A stretch of 64,000 bases of DNA from Borrelia hermsii DAH (GTDB lineage Bacteria; Spirochaetota; Spirochaetia; Borreliales; Borreliaceae). Position numbers and translations under genes: made by a program. The stretch covers positions 25,552-89,551 of the forward strand of contig NZ_CP073140.1 in the NCBI RefSeq assembly GCF_023035675.1. The letters run 5' to 3'. The stretch's first letter is position 1. Each line of letters opens with the position of its first letter. Under the pieces are notes generated by a model. The model was not told where the DNA came from, searched no databases, and saw nothing but the letters and a program-made list of their open reading frames with translations. Of the stretch, positions 17,542 through 26,959 are shown in pieces.

Positions 17542-18657
17542 ATGAACTTTCAAGAATTTATTGAAAATAAATTAATGCCTATTGCAAGCAAAACCGCTTC
17601 AAATAAATACTTAAGTGCCATCAAAGATGGATTTATAGCATCAATGCCGTTTTTAATAGTAGGGTCTTTCGTACTCCTTTTAGTTAATTTACCGTTAGTT
17701 GATCCTAATAATTTTTTATACCAACAGTGGTATGTTGATTTGATGAGCAAATATAAAGCAAATCTTATTCAACCATTTTATGTAAGTATGGGAATTATGA
17801 CTATCTTTGTGTCCTTTGGCATTGGATATAGTCTGTCAAACGCCTATAAGATAAATGGTATTACGGGCGGTCTTTTATCTCTCTTCACATTTCTCATTTT
17901 ATGCGGTCAATCAGATCAGATACCTTATGGAGGAGATGTACCTAAATGGGCCATTTTGCCTGGAGCATCGTTTCCCATTATTGATGCTAGATATCTTGGT
18001 GCACAAGGAATATTTACAGGTATTATTGTTGCCATTTTATCAGTTGAACTTTATAGGTTTTTAGTGAGCAGAAAAATAATAATTAAGCTCCCAGAAAGCG
18101 TTCCTCCTGCGGTTGCAAGATCATTTGAAGCTTTAATTCCTGTCATTTTACTTACAATTATTGCTCAAACTATAAATATTGCGGTTCAAAGCACAACTGG
18201 TACTCTACTCCCAGAAATAATGATGAATATATTCAGACCAATGCTAAATATTAGTGATTCTTTATTTGGCTCTTTAATGATTGTCTTCATAATTCACATA
18301 TTTTGGTTTTGTGGTATTCATGGGGGTGCTCTGGTTTCGGTCTTTTTAAGTCCAGTAAGTTTAACTAATCTTGAAATTAATGCAAGAGCTTTGTCAAATA
18401 ATCTCCCACTTCCTCATATTTTATCTGGAGGATTTCTTGATGTGTTTGTACATATCGGTGGAAGTGGAACAACTCTTGGACTTACTATTGCCATGATAAT
18501 GAGCAAGGTTCCACACCTAAGGAATATTGGTAAAATTGCACTAGCTCCTGGTATTTTTAATATCAATGAACCTATAATCTTTGGTGCTCCAATTGTTTTA
18601 AATCCTATCTTAGGTATCCCTTTTATATTCATATTTTGTTTTTTTTGCCCCATTTGA
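17542..18657 (+). CDS. chbC: Chitobiose/cellobiose PTS permease EIIC, C-terminally truncated
   Basis: Membrane permease subunit of a lactose/cellobiose-type phosphotransferase system; in B. burgdorferi the cp26 chbC product imports chitobiose. I start it at 17542 (MNFQEFIENKLMPIASKTAS), supported by AGGAG, rather than at 17500. Family landmarks include SAIKDGFIASMPFLIVGSFV, ITGGLLSLFTF, PGASFPIIDARYLGAQGIFT, LPESVPPAVARSFEALIPV, WFCGIHGG and FNINEPIIFGAPIVLNPILG. It ends at about 371 residues where the family runs to about 445, because the sequence is fused at about 18655 to unrelated DNA read on the other strand. The last spans are missing, so activity is doubtful. No EIIA or EIIB gene is nearby. 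It looks like a captured, clipped extra copy. Confidence 0.9.
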   Translation: MNFQEFIENKLMPIASKTASNKYLSAIKDGFIASMPFLIVGSFVLLLVNLPLVDPNNFLYQQWYVDLMSKYKANLIQPFYVSMGIMTIFVSFGIGYSLSNAYKINGITGGLLSLFTFLILCGQSDQIPYGGDVPKWAILPGASFPIIDARYLGAQGIFTGIIVAILSVELYRFLVSRKIIIKLPESVPPAVARSFEALIPVILLTIIAQTINIAVQSTTGTLLPEIMMNIFRPMLNISDSLFGSLMIVFIIHIFWFCGIHGGALVSVFLSPVSLTNLEINARALSNNLPLPHILSGGFLDVFVHIGGSGTTLGLTIAMIMSKVPHLRNIGKIALAPGIFNINEPIIFGAPIVLNPILGIPFIFIFCFFCPI

Positions 18658-18791
18658 TCGTCATAAATTTTAATGGTGAATTCTTTAATATTTAGACACT
18701 CTAACCATTCTTTTGTTACTATTGCGCTATTTTTATATCTTTTTTGTTTGCGTTCCCTTTTACTTTGTCTAGATATCTCATTGTTTTCCAT
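18655..18791 (-). pseudogene. N-terminal fragment of an unrecognised plasmid gene
   Basis: It starts at 18791 (MENNEISRQSKRERKQKRYK; then TKEWLECLNIKEFTIKIYDD) and is cut at the fusion with the PTS gene. It follows a PF57/62-like remnant on the same strand, where a second partition gene (PF50 position) would be expected, but the sequence does not clearly match PF50. Confidence 0.35.
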
Positions 18792-18884
18792 TTAGACACA
18801 TTCCTTGTCAGATAATCTGATTGTTTATTACTTCAATTTTTGCTTCTTTTCCTCTTTTTTTATTGTTTATATATTTATTATTAG

Positions 18885-19238
18885 TTATATTGTGACTAAC
18901 ATTTTTGTTGCGTTTTTAGATTTAAAAATTTTAACCCCTTTATTTTTGAAGTATCTTTTTTGTGTTTCTTTTGTAAATGTGGATATTTTATTTGCATCGT
19001 ATTCGATAATTTCTTGTTTGGCTTTAAGGAGTCTTTTTAAATTGTTAACACTATATTTGATTATTTATGAACAATTTCCTTCGCCTAGTCTTAATAAAGT
19101 TTTTTTAATAATGCTTTTATTGCATAGAAAGGTTAAATCTTTTCTTAAAGTTCTAAGTGTAATTTGTTTAAGGCCATCTTTAGATAAAAAAAGGTTAATG
19201 TATTTAAAATTATTGTTTGATTGTATTTAATTGATTCT
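18885..19238 (-). pseudogene. Decayed PF57/62-like plasmid replication protein
   Basis: The minus strand reads NQTIILNTLTFFLSKDGLKQ, ITLRTLRKDLTFLCNKS, then a stop, then LKRLLKAKQEIIEYDANKIS and TQKRYFKNKGVKIFKSKNAT before a final stop at 18885-18887. The pattern of a hydrophobic helix, then ITLRTLxxxL, then a basic helix resembles Borrelia PF57/62 plasmid maintenance proteins, usually found beside PF50, PF32 and PF49. It is 5'-truncated at about 19238 and interrupted by a stop, so it cannot replicate anything. The assignment is moderate. Confidence 0.45.
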
Positions 19239-19289
19239 TTCTGAAAGTATCAAAGTCAAGAAAGGGTTAAAAACAAACAAGTAAGATAA

Positions 19290-19860
19290 GCAGGATAGGG
19301 CGTAAGTTGCCAAATATTGGTAAGGATGAATGTTTGAAGTTTAATAGTAAGGTTGATTTTAGTATGCAAAGAGAAGCATTAAAGCGTATGGATGCAAGTG
19401 AGATTGGAAGCATGTTTATTGGCGCTGATTCTTTAGAAAATTAATGAGTGAAAGAATACTTAAGGCCATAGTAAGAGAAATTCCATTTGAAGGTAACTTA
19501 AGCATGAGGAAAGGTAAGATACTCGAAACTCTAGGATTTGATGAATTTGCACGTATGCATTCAAGTAATATCGAAGTGTTACATAAAAATAAATATGCAA
19601 GTGGTGCTGACAAATATAATTATTTCAAAAAGTTTAAGGACCGAGATATATTTTAAGGGCAAATAGTGATATTAATATTAAAAATATTGAGTTAGATGAA
19701 TTAAGTGTTATTATTAGAGATTTTTTTGAAGAATAGTGAAGTATATAAAGATTTGTGTGGCGTAGATTTCAAATTTGACTTTTTAGAATTTGTAAAATCT
19801 ACTGATCTTGAGATTGATGGAGATGGGAAGCAGGGTTTAAAGGGATGTTTTAGCTAGATT
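19290..19860 (+). pseudogene. Decayed phage gene, family not recognised
   Basis: Successive plus-strand pieces read as one protein with stops: KLPNIGKDECLKFNSKVDFS, MQREALKRMDASEIGSMFIG, a stop at 19442-19444, then MSERILKAIVREIPFEGNLS, KGKILETLGFDEFARMHSSN and KYASGADKYNYFKKFKDRDI. A further stop follows before NIKNIELDELSVIIRDFFEE and FKFDFLEFVKSTDLEIDGDG. It looks like a prophage gene next to a DUF261-like gene. I cannot name its function. Confidence 0.5.
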
Positions 19861-19955
19861 AGTTTTGTGATTATGTTTTTTTGGTAAAAAAACTGAGGGT
19901 TTTATTATTTTTGTTATGAAAGGCAACTAAATTGCAGTTAGTAGGTCTTTAAGAT

Positions 19956-20270
19956 ATGAGAATTGTACAGATACAGCAATGGGGATGTCATTTTTTATGT
20001 CTTCATTATTACATAGAAACCTTTAAAAAGATACAATTTAATATTGGTGATATTAACAATAATTGTTACAAATTTATTTGGTTAGGATATATGAAGAATA
20101 ATTGTTATATTCTAAACTCATGCAGTATACTTCAAAGTTTTGGTATTAATACAAGTATGCTGTAGGAAAGTCATATTTATAGATGCACAGATAATGAATT
20201 TGAGATAAGTGAAGTTAAGATCAAAGGTGTTCCGGGATATCATTTTATAGCATCGGATTTATCTTCACTA
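19956..20270 (+). pseudogene. DUF261-like plasmid/phage protein, interrupted
   Basis: It reads MRIVQIQQWGCHFLCLHYYI, then DINNNCYKFIWLGYMKNNCY and LNSCSILQSFGINTSM. A TAG at 20163-20165 is followed in frame by ESHIYRCTDNEFEISEVKIK and GVPGYHFIASDL. This matches my memory of Borrelia DUF261 proteins. It is cut at about 20270 by recombinase-like sequence on the other strand. The function of the family is unknown to me. Confidence 0.55.
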
Positions 20271-21095
20271 ATAACTATTTCTATTATGCAAATACTACTT
20301 CTTTTCTTTGCTACATTAACACGTAAGGAATATAAAATTAAAATCACTATTCATTTATTTTGACGTGTCAGTAAGTTTTACATTTTGTATCTCATCGTCT
20401 CTACAGCCATTAATTGATAACAAGTATACAGTCCCATTCTGCTATTGGCTTAGTGAGTTTAAGCTCTTTTATATACCGCTTAAACATATGATTTTTCTTA
20501 TTTTTAAAGTAAAATCCTTACAGAAGTGTTTTTTGATTGTTTAGTCTTATCTTTTTAAGTGTGCTTTTAAGTCGAGACAATTCTTTATTTAATTTTATTA
20601 ACTCTGTAATTTTAAAATTAAGGTTATCAGTAGTTAGGTGTTCTTTTTTCGTGCAATTTTGTCTTTAACTAAAAGCTATCAAAATACTTAAATGCAAAAT
20701 CAATTTTGCAGTCATTTTATTGTATGTAAATATTGCTTGTAGAGTATCTATTGTTAATAGTAAGAAGCCTTTTCAAGGCAAGGGCCCGGGGGGCGGAGCC
20801 CTGGGGACCCTTTAACAAATCCTTGCTATTTTACTTTACAATTACTCTATTTATCATTTTAGTAATTTTGTACTTTGTAATGATACTTGTTTACTTTTAA
20901 AATTTAATTTCTTCTACTCTGTCAACTACGAATTAATTTTTTCTCTTCTTTGAGCATTTTTGTAATCAGTTTAGCTTGACTTAGTTGTGTTCCTCTTAAA
21001 TCTCTCTTTTTAATTACCTTTCTTAAATTTTACTTTTATTCTTATTTATTTGTTGGCATAAGAATAACTATCTAGTATTTTACACATGCTTTGTG
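20270..21095 (-). pseudogene. Second decayed tyrosine-recombinase-like gene
   Basis: Minus-strand pieces parallel the copy at 2335-3360: a NGTVYLLSINGCRDDEIQNV stretch with the candidate catalytic Arg, then KLTDTSK and IVISEDKSDA. Its upstream part shows the same conserved N-terminal flank as the first copy. Many stops are present. It lies downstream of a broken mlp, as in the other two copies. A GC-rich insert-like stretch is embedded at 20777-20811. Confidence 0.5.
20777..20811. other. Anomalous GC-rich 35-base island
   Basis: A run of about 34 bases is over 75 per cent G+C, containing GGGCCCGGGGGGCGGAGCCC, in DNA that is otherwise about 70 per cent A+T. It has partial dyad symmetry (AAGGG...CCCTT). 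It resembles no Borrelia element I know. Confidence 0.5.
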
Positions 21096-21175
21096 TTTTT
21101 TATTATTTAAATTACCAGATTTCTTTATCATTATTCCTTTATTTAAAGGCATATCCGATTAATTTTTCTATTGTA

Positions 21176-21777
21176 AAAGTTGGAACAGATTTACTGAACC
21201 ATGGTATGAAAGATCGCTTTTAAGATGTTCAAGCATTGTTTCATTGCTATATTCTAAAAATGTGCTCTAGAGTAGATTTGGAATATATGTATATGGCATT
21301 ACTTCCATTATGATCATTTGCCACCATCATCACCTTGACAACTGCCGGTTTTATTGACTTGATAGTTAATACCATCGCTTATATAAATATCAAAATCTTT
21401 ATTACTTGCTTTTAATTTTCTTTTATCATTTAAGAAATTATAAGCAATAGTAAAAGCATTAGCTAATTCTTTTTGTTTTGGTATTTTACCATAAAGCCAA
21501 TTCAAAAATTTAAGCATTTATGCAGTCGATTTTTGTTAAGTTGATGTTGTGGTGCTAAAAGTACCTTATTAAATGCATGTTTTAATGAATTAAATTTTCT
21601 TTTTTCATCATCGGTAAGAGTGATAACCGTTTCTATGTTTCTAGGATTTCTTTTTTGTAAACCGTTCCTAGTCTCTTTAGAGCTACTTAGTGATTGTACT
21701 TTAGCTGCTTCATTATTTTTGCAACAATACAAAGATAATGTACCGCAAAATATTAATAGCTTTATAAATTTAACCAT
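21176..21777 (-). pseudogene. Broken Mlp-like lipoprotein gene (long form)
   Basis: It starts at 21777 with leader MVKFIKLLIFCGTLSLYCCK (lipobox Cys). Then TVITLTDDEKRKFNSLKHAF matches the intact long Mlp at 3829-4452. A frameshift near 21510 moves it to a frame reading NWLYGKIPKQKELANAFTIA and SNKDFDIYISDGINYQVNK. More shifted fragments (YSNETMLEHLKSDLSYHGS) reach about 21176. It encodes no full product. The RBS is weak. Confidence 0.65.
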
Positions 21778-21932
21778 ATTATTCTTTCTCTTTTTTTAAT
21801 CTTTAGGCAATAGTATAAACTAGTTATTTTAATAATGTATAGATATTTGTGTGGGTGTAAGTGGTTATTGATTGTGTAAAGTTTACTTCTCGTTATAGGG
21901 TTTATGCTTACTTAAACTGTGGTCAAAGAAGT

Positions 21933-22526
21933 ATGAATAGGTTAAAGAAATCATTTGATGAGTATGTTGCATATTGCAGTGAAGGTTGGCTGAACTGATA
22001 CTCAAATTGCGCTTACTTATAAAGACCCTGAGTATATTTGAATTGTTTTATGGGTTTATTTTTATATATCTTATCTTAGATCGTAGTCTTGTAGCGATTA
22101 CGATTTTTTCAAATCGGGATATTTTTTTGTTTTGCTTGGCAATTTATAGTACATTTCCTTAAAAGGGTGAGCATTACAAATGTTTTTTAAATGTTCTGTA
22201 TAGTTTGTTTTTTCATATTTGAATATTTATTGTAAGCGTGTCTTTTATTGGATCCAGTGTAAATTGCAAGGAGCCTTGTCCGCTACTTTTTTTGCATTTA
22301 ATGTTCATATAATGTTTAAATAGGATTGCTTTGAGTCCATTAATATTTAATATCTTGAAAATAAATTCATTTTTTTATATAATTTATTAAAAATATTAAA
22401 AAATAAGTTTAATGGAGGTTGGCGATTATGCGTGGAAAAACACTTAACTGAGACTTAAAATCGAGTGTGTCAAATTGTTTATAAGCATTTGGTATACTCA
22501 ATTTTAAATATTTAAAGGTTATAAAA
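21933..22526. other. Phage small-terminase 5' scrap and unassigned gap
   Basis: 21933-22035 (plus) reads MNRLKKSFDEYVAYCSEGWL then stops, matching the start of the small-terminase remnant at 4624; it is likewise divergent from an mlp gene. On the minus strand, 22340-22060 reads ICNAHPFKEMYYKLPSKTKK, an unplaced fragment. From 22340 to 22526 I see only AT-rich DNA with a seven-codon frame after GGAGG (ATG at about 22430). Nothing else is supported. Confidence 0.4.
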
Positions 22527-22775
22527 ATGCCATCATCTTCTATGATAGAAGACAAAATAATACTTGCAAATAAGGATTATCAAGCCCCTTCTTTTTTTAC
22601 TAATAATGCAATTGCCTCAAGTATGGCTATTATTGATATAATGTTTTATTTTGGAGGTGAATATGAAAGGATTAATTCTTTAAATAGGCGAATTGGTATT
22701 AGCAATCATGATTTTTCATATCATTTTATTTTTATTAAAAAAAATAAATTTTGTAATTGTAATAAAAATTTATGA
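22527..22775 (+). CDS. Unrecognised 82-residue ORF coupled to MFS gene
   Basis: MPSSSMIEDKIILANKDYQA, then IASSMAIIDIMFYFGGEYER. Its stop overlaps the start of the MFS transporter in ATGA, the arrangement seen with translational coupling. Upstream there is only a weak AAAGG. No family is recognised. It may be a clipped remnant that drives translation of the transporter, or a real small protein. Confidence 0.4.
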   Translation: MPSSSMIEDKIILANKDYQAPSFFTNNAIASSMAIIDIMFYFGGEYERINSLNRRIGISNHDFSYHFIFIKKNKFCNCNKNL

Positions 22776-23953
22776 TAGAGTGTAAGCATCAAAGATATTA
22801 TTTTTATTCATTATTTTTATCGGAATTTGCAAGGACATTGCCACATGCTGTTTTAACTATTATTTTAATAAATAAAGGTTTGCAATTGAGAGATATTGCT
22901 ATAGTTCAAATGTTTTATATGTTAGCAATTATTTTTTTTGAACTTCCTTCAGGTGTAATATCAGATATTTTTGATAGAAAAATTGTTTATTTATCATCGA
23001 TTTTTTTATCAATGATTGCTTATTTTATTATTTTTCAAACGTCATCATTTATAATTCTTTGTATTGCTTGGTTTATATATGGTATGTCATCTGCAGTTAA
23101 TACTGGTACAATTGATGTTAGTTTTACTCGTGTATATCAAAGTAATTCGAAAAAGTTAAAAGCATTTATATCATCTATGAAAATAATTTTAGGTATTGGT
23201 GCTATTTCAGGTGGATATGCAGGAAGTGTATTATTTTTATATGTTGATGAAAAAATTTATCTTATTTCACTATTTCTGTATCTAGCCTCATCTTTAATTA
23301 CAATTTTTTTTATATCAAGTGATAAAAATACGGATCATAAGAAGAAATGTTTAAAATTATATATTAATCAATTTAAAAATAATGTGATCACTTTATTAAA
23401 GTCTAAAATACTCATAGAGTTATTTATTTTAATTAGTTCTATTCAGTTTTTTTTTCAACCTTTTTATTTGTACTGGCAAGCAATTTTTATTGATAAAAAT
23501 GTTCCTATTAGTATATTTGGAATTATATATATATTATTTCGTTTATCAAATATTATAGGAGCATGGGTATTTAAAAAAATTAGACATTCAAGCTATGATT
23601 CTTATGTTATTTTAGGTATCATATTTTTATTATCAATTTTAATAAAAATAGTTTCACATATTTACGTATTTATTACTATAATGACATTTCTCGTAATGTT
23701 AGTTTCTCTTTATTCTAATAATTTAGAATATTTTTTACGAAAAAATATAGATTCAAAAATCTTAGGGACTATAACTTCTATTAATAGTACAATATCTCGT
23801 TTATTTTCATTTTTAGTATTGACAGCATGTTCAGTTTTAGCTAGCTTTATAAGCATTATAAATACATTTATTTTATTAATACTTATTTTTTGTATTTTAT
23901 CTATCCTTGTGATATATAAATTTACGGATAATAAAAGAGAAGACATGAAGTAA
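22772..23953 (+). CDS. Major facilitator superfamily transporter
   Basis: A 393-residue inner-membrane transporter with about 12 hydrophobic spans. MFS motif A lies between spans 2 and 3 (GVISDIFDRKIV, the G-x-x-x-D-R/K pattern). The second half begins after a central charged loop (SSDKNTDHKKKCLKLYINQF). The length is typical of MFS drug or metabolite carriers; the substrate cannot be read from sequence. The gene is complete, starts by ATGA overlap with the small ORF upstream, and stands alone among decayed mlp and phage genes. Its very high A+T content and lone position suggest an insertion into an mlp/prophage region, since the recombinase remnant next to it (24060-24296) is cut short. Confidence 0.85.
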   Translation: MIECKHQRYYFYSLFLSEFARTLPHAVLTIILINKGLQLRDIAIVQMFYMLAIIFFELPSGVISDIFDRKIVYLSSIFLSMIAYFIIFQTSSFIILCIAWFIYGMSSAVNTGTIDVSFTRVYQSNSKKLKAFISSMKIILGIGAISGGYAGSVLFLYVDEKIYLISLFLYLASSLITIFFISSDKNTDHKKKCLKLYINQFKNNVITLLKSKILIELFILISSIQFFFQPFYLYWQAIFIDKNVPISIFGIIYILFRLSNIIGAWVFKKIRHSSYDSYVILGIIFLLSILIKIVSHIYVFITIMTFLVMLVSLYSNNLEYFLRKNIDSKILGTITSINSTISRLFSFLVLTACSVLASFISIINTFILLILIFCILSILVIYKFTDNKREDMK

Positions 23954-24059
23954 ATTTGAATTCATGTTTAATATTTTAAAAGTAAATAATAAATTACTTT
24001 CATCAAGTAGTTATATGATTTTGATATTTTGGCACAAAATTATAGTTTCTTATTGCTTC

Positions 24060-24296
24060 CCTCTACAGGGTTAATCCCCCCTTTCCTTTTGACCATGACT
24101 TAACTTTTTTCTCTTCTTCTAACATTTTTGTAATCAGTTTAATTTATTTCTTTATCTAATTCTTTTGTGAGAATTTCTATTTATTTGCTTTGTTCTTGTT
24201 TTTGCTTGCTTCACTCTCTCTTAAATCTTTATTTTTTAAATACGCTTTCTTAATTTTTTCCAAAACAGCAGCTGAATTTTGTGTTATGGATCTTAT
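24060..24296 (-). pseudogene. Third recombinase-like remnant (N-terminus only)
   Basis: On the minus strand, directly after the mlp stop, it reads SITQNSAAVLEKIKKAYLKN, then KDLRESEASKNKNKANK, a stop, and KLITKMLEEEKKVKS. It parallels the N-terminal part of the copies at 2335 and 20270. It is truncated at about 24060 next to the MFS gene. Confidence 0.45.
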
Positions 24297-24732
24297 TTAT
24301 CCACCTGTTCCACAAGTGCTTGATGCTTGTTCTTTAAATTTATCTAAATCATTACTATTACCTTCAAATGAACCTTTTACTATTTGTTTAAAAGTTTCCT
24401 TTTGCTGGCTAGCATTGTCACCTGTACATTTTGCAAGCTCACTCTGCATATGATCTAGTGCAAACTTTATCTTAGATTCATCAAAACTTAAAAATTTTTC
24501 AAAATCATTATCATCACCCAAAGCCCCTTTTAAGAAGTTTAATCCTTGTTTTTGGTTATCACTTAACTTGTCTCTTAATGCTTCCTCAGGTGTTTTTGGT
24601 TTTTCTTGTGCTTGTTCCCTTAAGTCGTCTCTTTTAAATCTGCTTTTAATTCCTTTGTTCTTATTGTTATCTTGACCGCAACTACTAAATTAGTAGTAAT
24701 AAAATTATTAAAACAAAATTTATTTTTTTCAT
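24297..24732 (-). pseudogene. mlp gene broken by a one-base insertion in the leader
   Basis: It starts at 24732 (MKKINFVLIILLLL) with the RBS AAGGGGA. An extra T in the leader, just before the codons for SSCGQ, shifts the frame. The rest is intact in the shifted frame: KTPEEALRDKLSDNQKQGLN, DDNDFEKFLSFDESK, HMQSELAKCTGDNASQQ and SSTCGTGG to a stop at 24297-24299. Removing one base would restore a 140-residue Mlp lipoprotein, so the damage is recent or could be an indel error. Confidence 0.75.
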
Positions 24733-24775
24733 AACAAATCCCCTTATATTTATATTGATTTTTGATTATCTTGTT

Positions 24776-25383
24776 TTTATTGCCAATTTTAAGTCCATAT
24801 AAATGTTGGCTGTTGTCATCAGTACATAGAGGCTCTTTTTTTAAGACATTCAAACATCTCTTCACTATTGTCTTTAGTAAATATGTCGTTTAGAATACCT
24901 CTAAAGAACTGCTTTATTTCGTTAGTACCATTGCCATTTTTATTGACTTTACAATCAATAGTATCACTTATATAAGTATTAAAAGTCTTATTACTTGCTT
25001 TTTTTGTTTTTTATCTTCTAAGAAATTATAGGCAGTAGTAAAAGCATTAGCCAATTCTTTTTGTTTTTGTGTATCTTTTGAAAGCCAGTTAAAAAAACCT
25101 GTGCACTTATTTTTATTGTCTTTACATTTACCAACTTGAGAAAGTAGTTTATCAATTACTTTCTCAAATGCGTTCCTAAGTGAATCAAACTTTTGTTGCT
25201 CATCAATAGTTAGAGTAATAACCTTCTTTTTTATTGCTTTATCGGTTTTCTTTTGTAAATTATCCAGAGCTCCCTTAGAGCTACTATGTAGCTGAGTTTC
25301 AGTAGGTAATATGCTTATTTATATCCTTTGCAATAATACAAGAATAATGTGCTACAAAATATGAATCTTATAAGTTTACTCAT
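24776..25383 (-). pseudogene. Broken long-form Mlp-like gene
   Basis: It starts at 25383 (MSKLIRFIFCSTLFLYYCKG, lipobox Cys) and then breaks by a frameshift near 25320. Pieces matching the intact gene at 3829-4452 follow in several frames down to 24776. It is upstream of the broken mlp at 24297, reproducing the order of the intact pair. Confidence 0.65.
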
Positions 25384-25568
25384 GTAAATTTTCTTATCTT
25401 TATGATTGAAATAATATATAGCATTTCTTCTAGTGCTGTGTGAGTTCTTATGAGTACTCATTGTTTTTGTAAAAATTATTATTTTTTGCACTTTAGTAGA
25501 TTAAAAAAGCTTTTTGGCTATTTAGTCCCTTCTTCACTTATAGAGAAGGATAATAAGGAGGCACGGAA

Positions 25569-26194
25569 ATGAGAAAAAGAATAAGTGCAATAATAATGAC
25601 TTTATTGATGGTATTAATATCATGTAATAATGGAGGTCCAGAGCTTAAAAGTGAGGAAGTAGCTAAGCCTGATGGAACAGCACTTAATTTGGCAAAAATA
25701 AGTACAAAAATAAAAGATGTTGTCGCTTTTGCAAAAGATGTTAAAGAAGTTCATGCTTTAGTTAAGTCCATTGATGAGCTGGCTAAAGCTATTGGTAAGA
25801 AAATTCAACAAAATTCTGATCAATTTGGTGCTGATGGTGTTCATAATGGTTCTTTAATTTCAGGGGTGTTTCAAGTAATATTGACTGTAGAAATTAAATT
25901 GAAGTCTTTATAAGATACAGTTGAACTTTCTGATGCACTTAAGGCAAAGGTTATTAGTTCTAAGACCGCAAGTAGGGAATTCTTAGATAAAGTGAAATCA
26001 AAGCATACTGAAGCTTGGTAAAGAAGGTGCGACTGATGATGCAAAAAAGCCATAGATAAGAGTGATGCTAGTGGAGATAAAGGGGTTGCTGAGCTTATTA
26101 AGTTTAACACAGCAATTGATGCATTATTAAAGGCCGCTAAAACTCAGCAGTAGACGCTGCAATTACTGAGCTTACAACCCCTGCTAAGCCTTAA
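25569..26194 (+). pseudogene. vsp gene with in-frame stop and frameshifts
   Basis: Variable small protein (Vsp, the OspC-related relapsing-fever antigen). It starts at 25569 with the canonical GGAGGCACGGAAATG context and leader [19 protein letters not shown]. The Vsp core follows ([40 protein letters not shown]). A TAA at 25911-25913 stands where a Glu codon is expected. The rest (TVELSDALKAKVISSKT, EFLDKVKSKHTEA and ELTTPAKP, stop 26192-26194) is present but frameshifted. It is silent as such, but its parts could still donate sequence. Repeat R2 follows. Confidence 0.85.
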
Positions 26195-26269
26195 CTAAGG
26201 ATAAATAAGTTAAGTAGTTATTATAAGATTAGTTTTTAATTCTTAGGTCAGTAACTGGAAAAAATAAAG

Positions 26270-26450
26270 TCTATAAATAATAAGCTAGGAGTTTGTTCTC
26301 TTAGCTTATTATGTTGTTTAATTCTATTTTTACTTGTTTTACTACATTATTATATTTTGTGGATTACTTTAATTACTTTCATCTTTGAGATTACATTTAT
26401 GGCTTGCTTTTAACTTATTTTATGACTTAATGAGAACTTAAATTGCTTAT
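26270..26450 (+). repeat. Intergenic repeat R2 (about 180 bp) after vsp
   Basis: This block recurs at 37690-37877 (plus) and 53250-53435 (minus), each time after a vsp. It contains a hairpin (AATAAGCTA...TAGCTTATT, about 26278-26310). In the other two copies it runs straight into a leaderless group B vlp. It is a vsp-specific counterpart of R1. Confidence 0.75.
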
Positions 26451-26522
26451 TTGTAACTTTATTTTTACTTATATCTTGTAATAATTCAGATCTTAAGAGT
26501 ACTGATAGAATCTTTTAATAAC

Positions 26523-26920
26523 AGATTGGTGTTAAGATCGCATTTGAGATTTTTTATAAACTAAAGGAAATCGGTCTAATGCTATATGTTGAAGATAGGG
26601 ATAACATTTCTGGGCATGGGAATGTGACTAAAACCTTTTTTAAACTTAGAGAAGGTATGAGTCATAAGTTTAGAATTGCGTCAATTAAACCTATAAGTAA
26701 TAAATTTGCTAGAATTGTTACGTTAATAGAGCCATTTGCGACATCTAAACTTAGTATTATGGACTATTCAAGCAAGTCAGCTATTGCTGATATTTATAAG
26801 TACAAAGGAGATGGAAAGAGTGCTGATGATTCATTAGATAGCCTATCAGCAGCATATTTACTCTTAACTTCAGGTATACGTTCTCTTAAAGCACGTTTTA
26901 CCAAAATAAGGTTCCTATAA
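26523..26920 (+). pseudogene. Phage large-terminase C-terminal fragment
   Basis: The open frame begins right after a stop at 26520-26522 (IGVKIAFEIFYKLKEIGLML) and continues YVEDRDNISGHGNVTKTFFK, FRIASIKPISNKFARIVTLI, then KGDGKSADDSLDSLSAAYLL to 26920. The acidic D-D-x-x-D-x-x-x-x-A-Y pattern near the end fits the C-terminal nuclease domain of phage large terminases. The ATPase part is missing. A bdr gene follows after 39 bases; the same pair is seen, decayed, in arms A and A'. Confidence 0.5.
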
Positions 26921-26959
26921 CATGTAAAATATTATATAATAATCAAATAAGGAGATTTT

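Noticed and set aside
18805-19230. 141-residue plus-strand ORF with many Phe/Leu/Ile
   Set aside because: The minus strand carries recognisable PF57/62-like sequence; this frame is its antisense.
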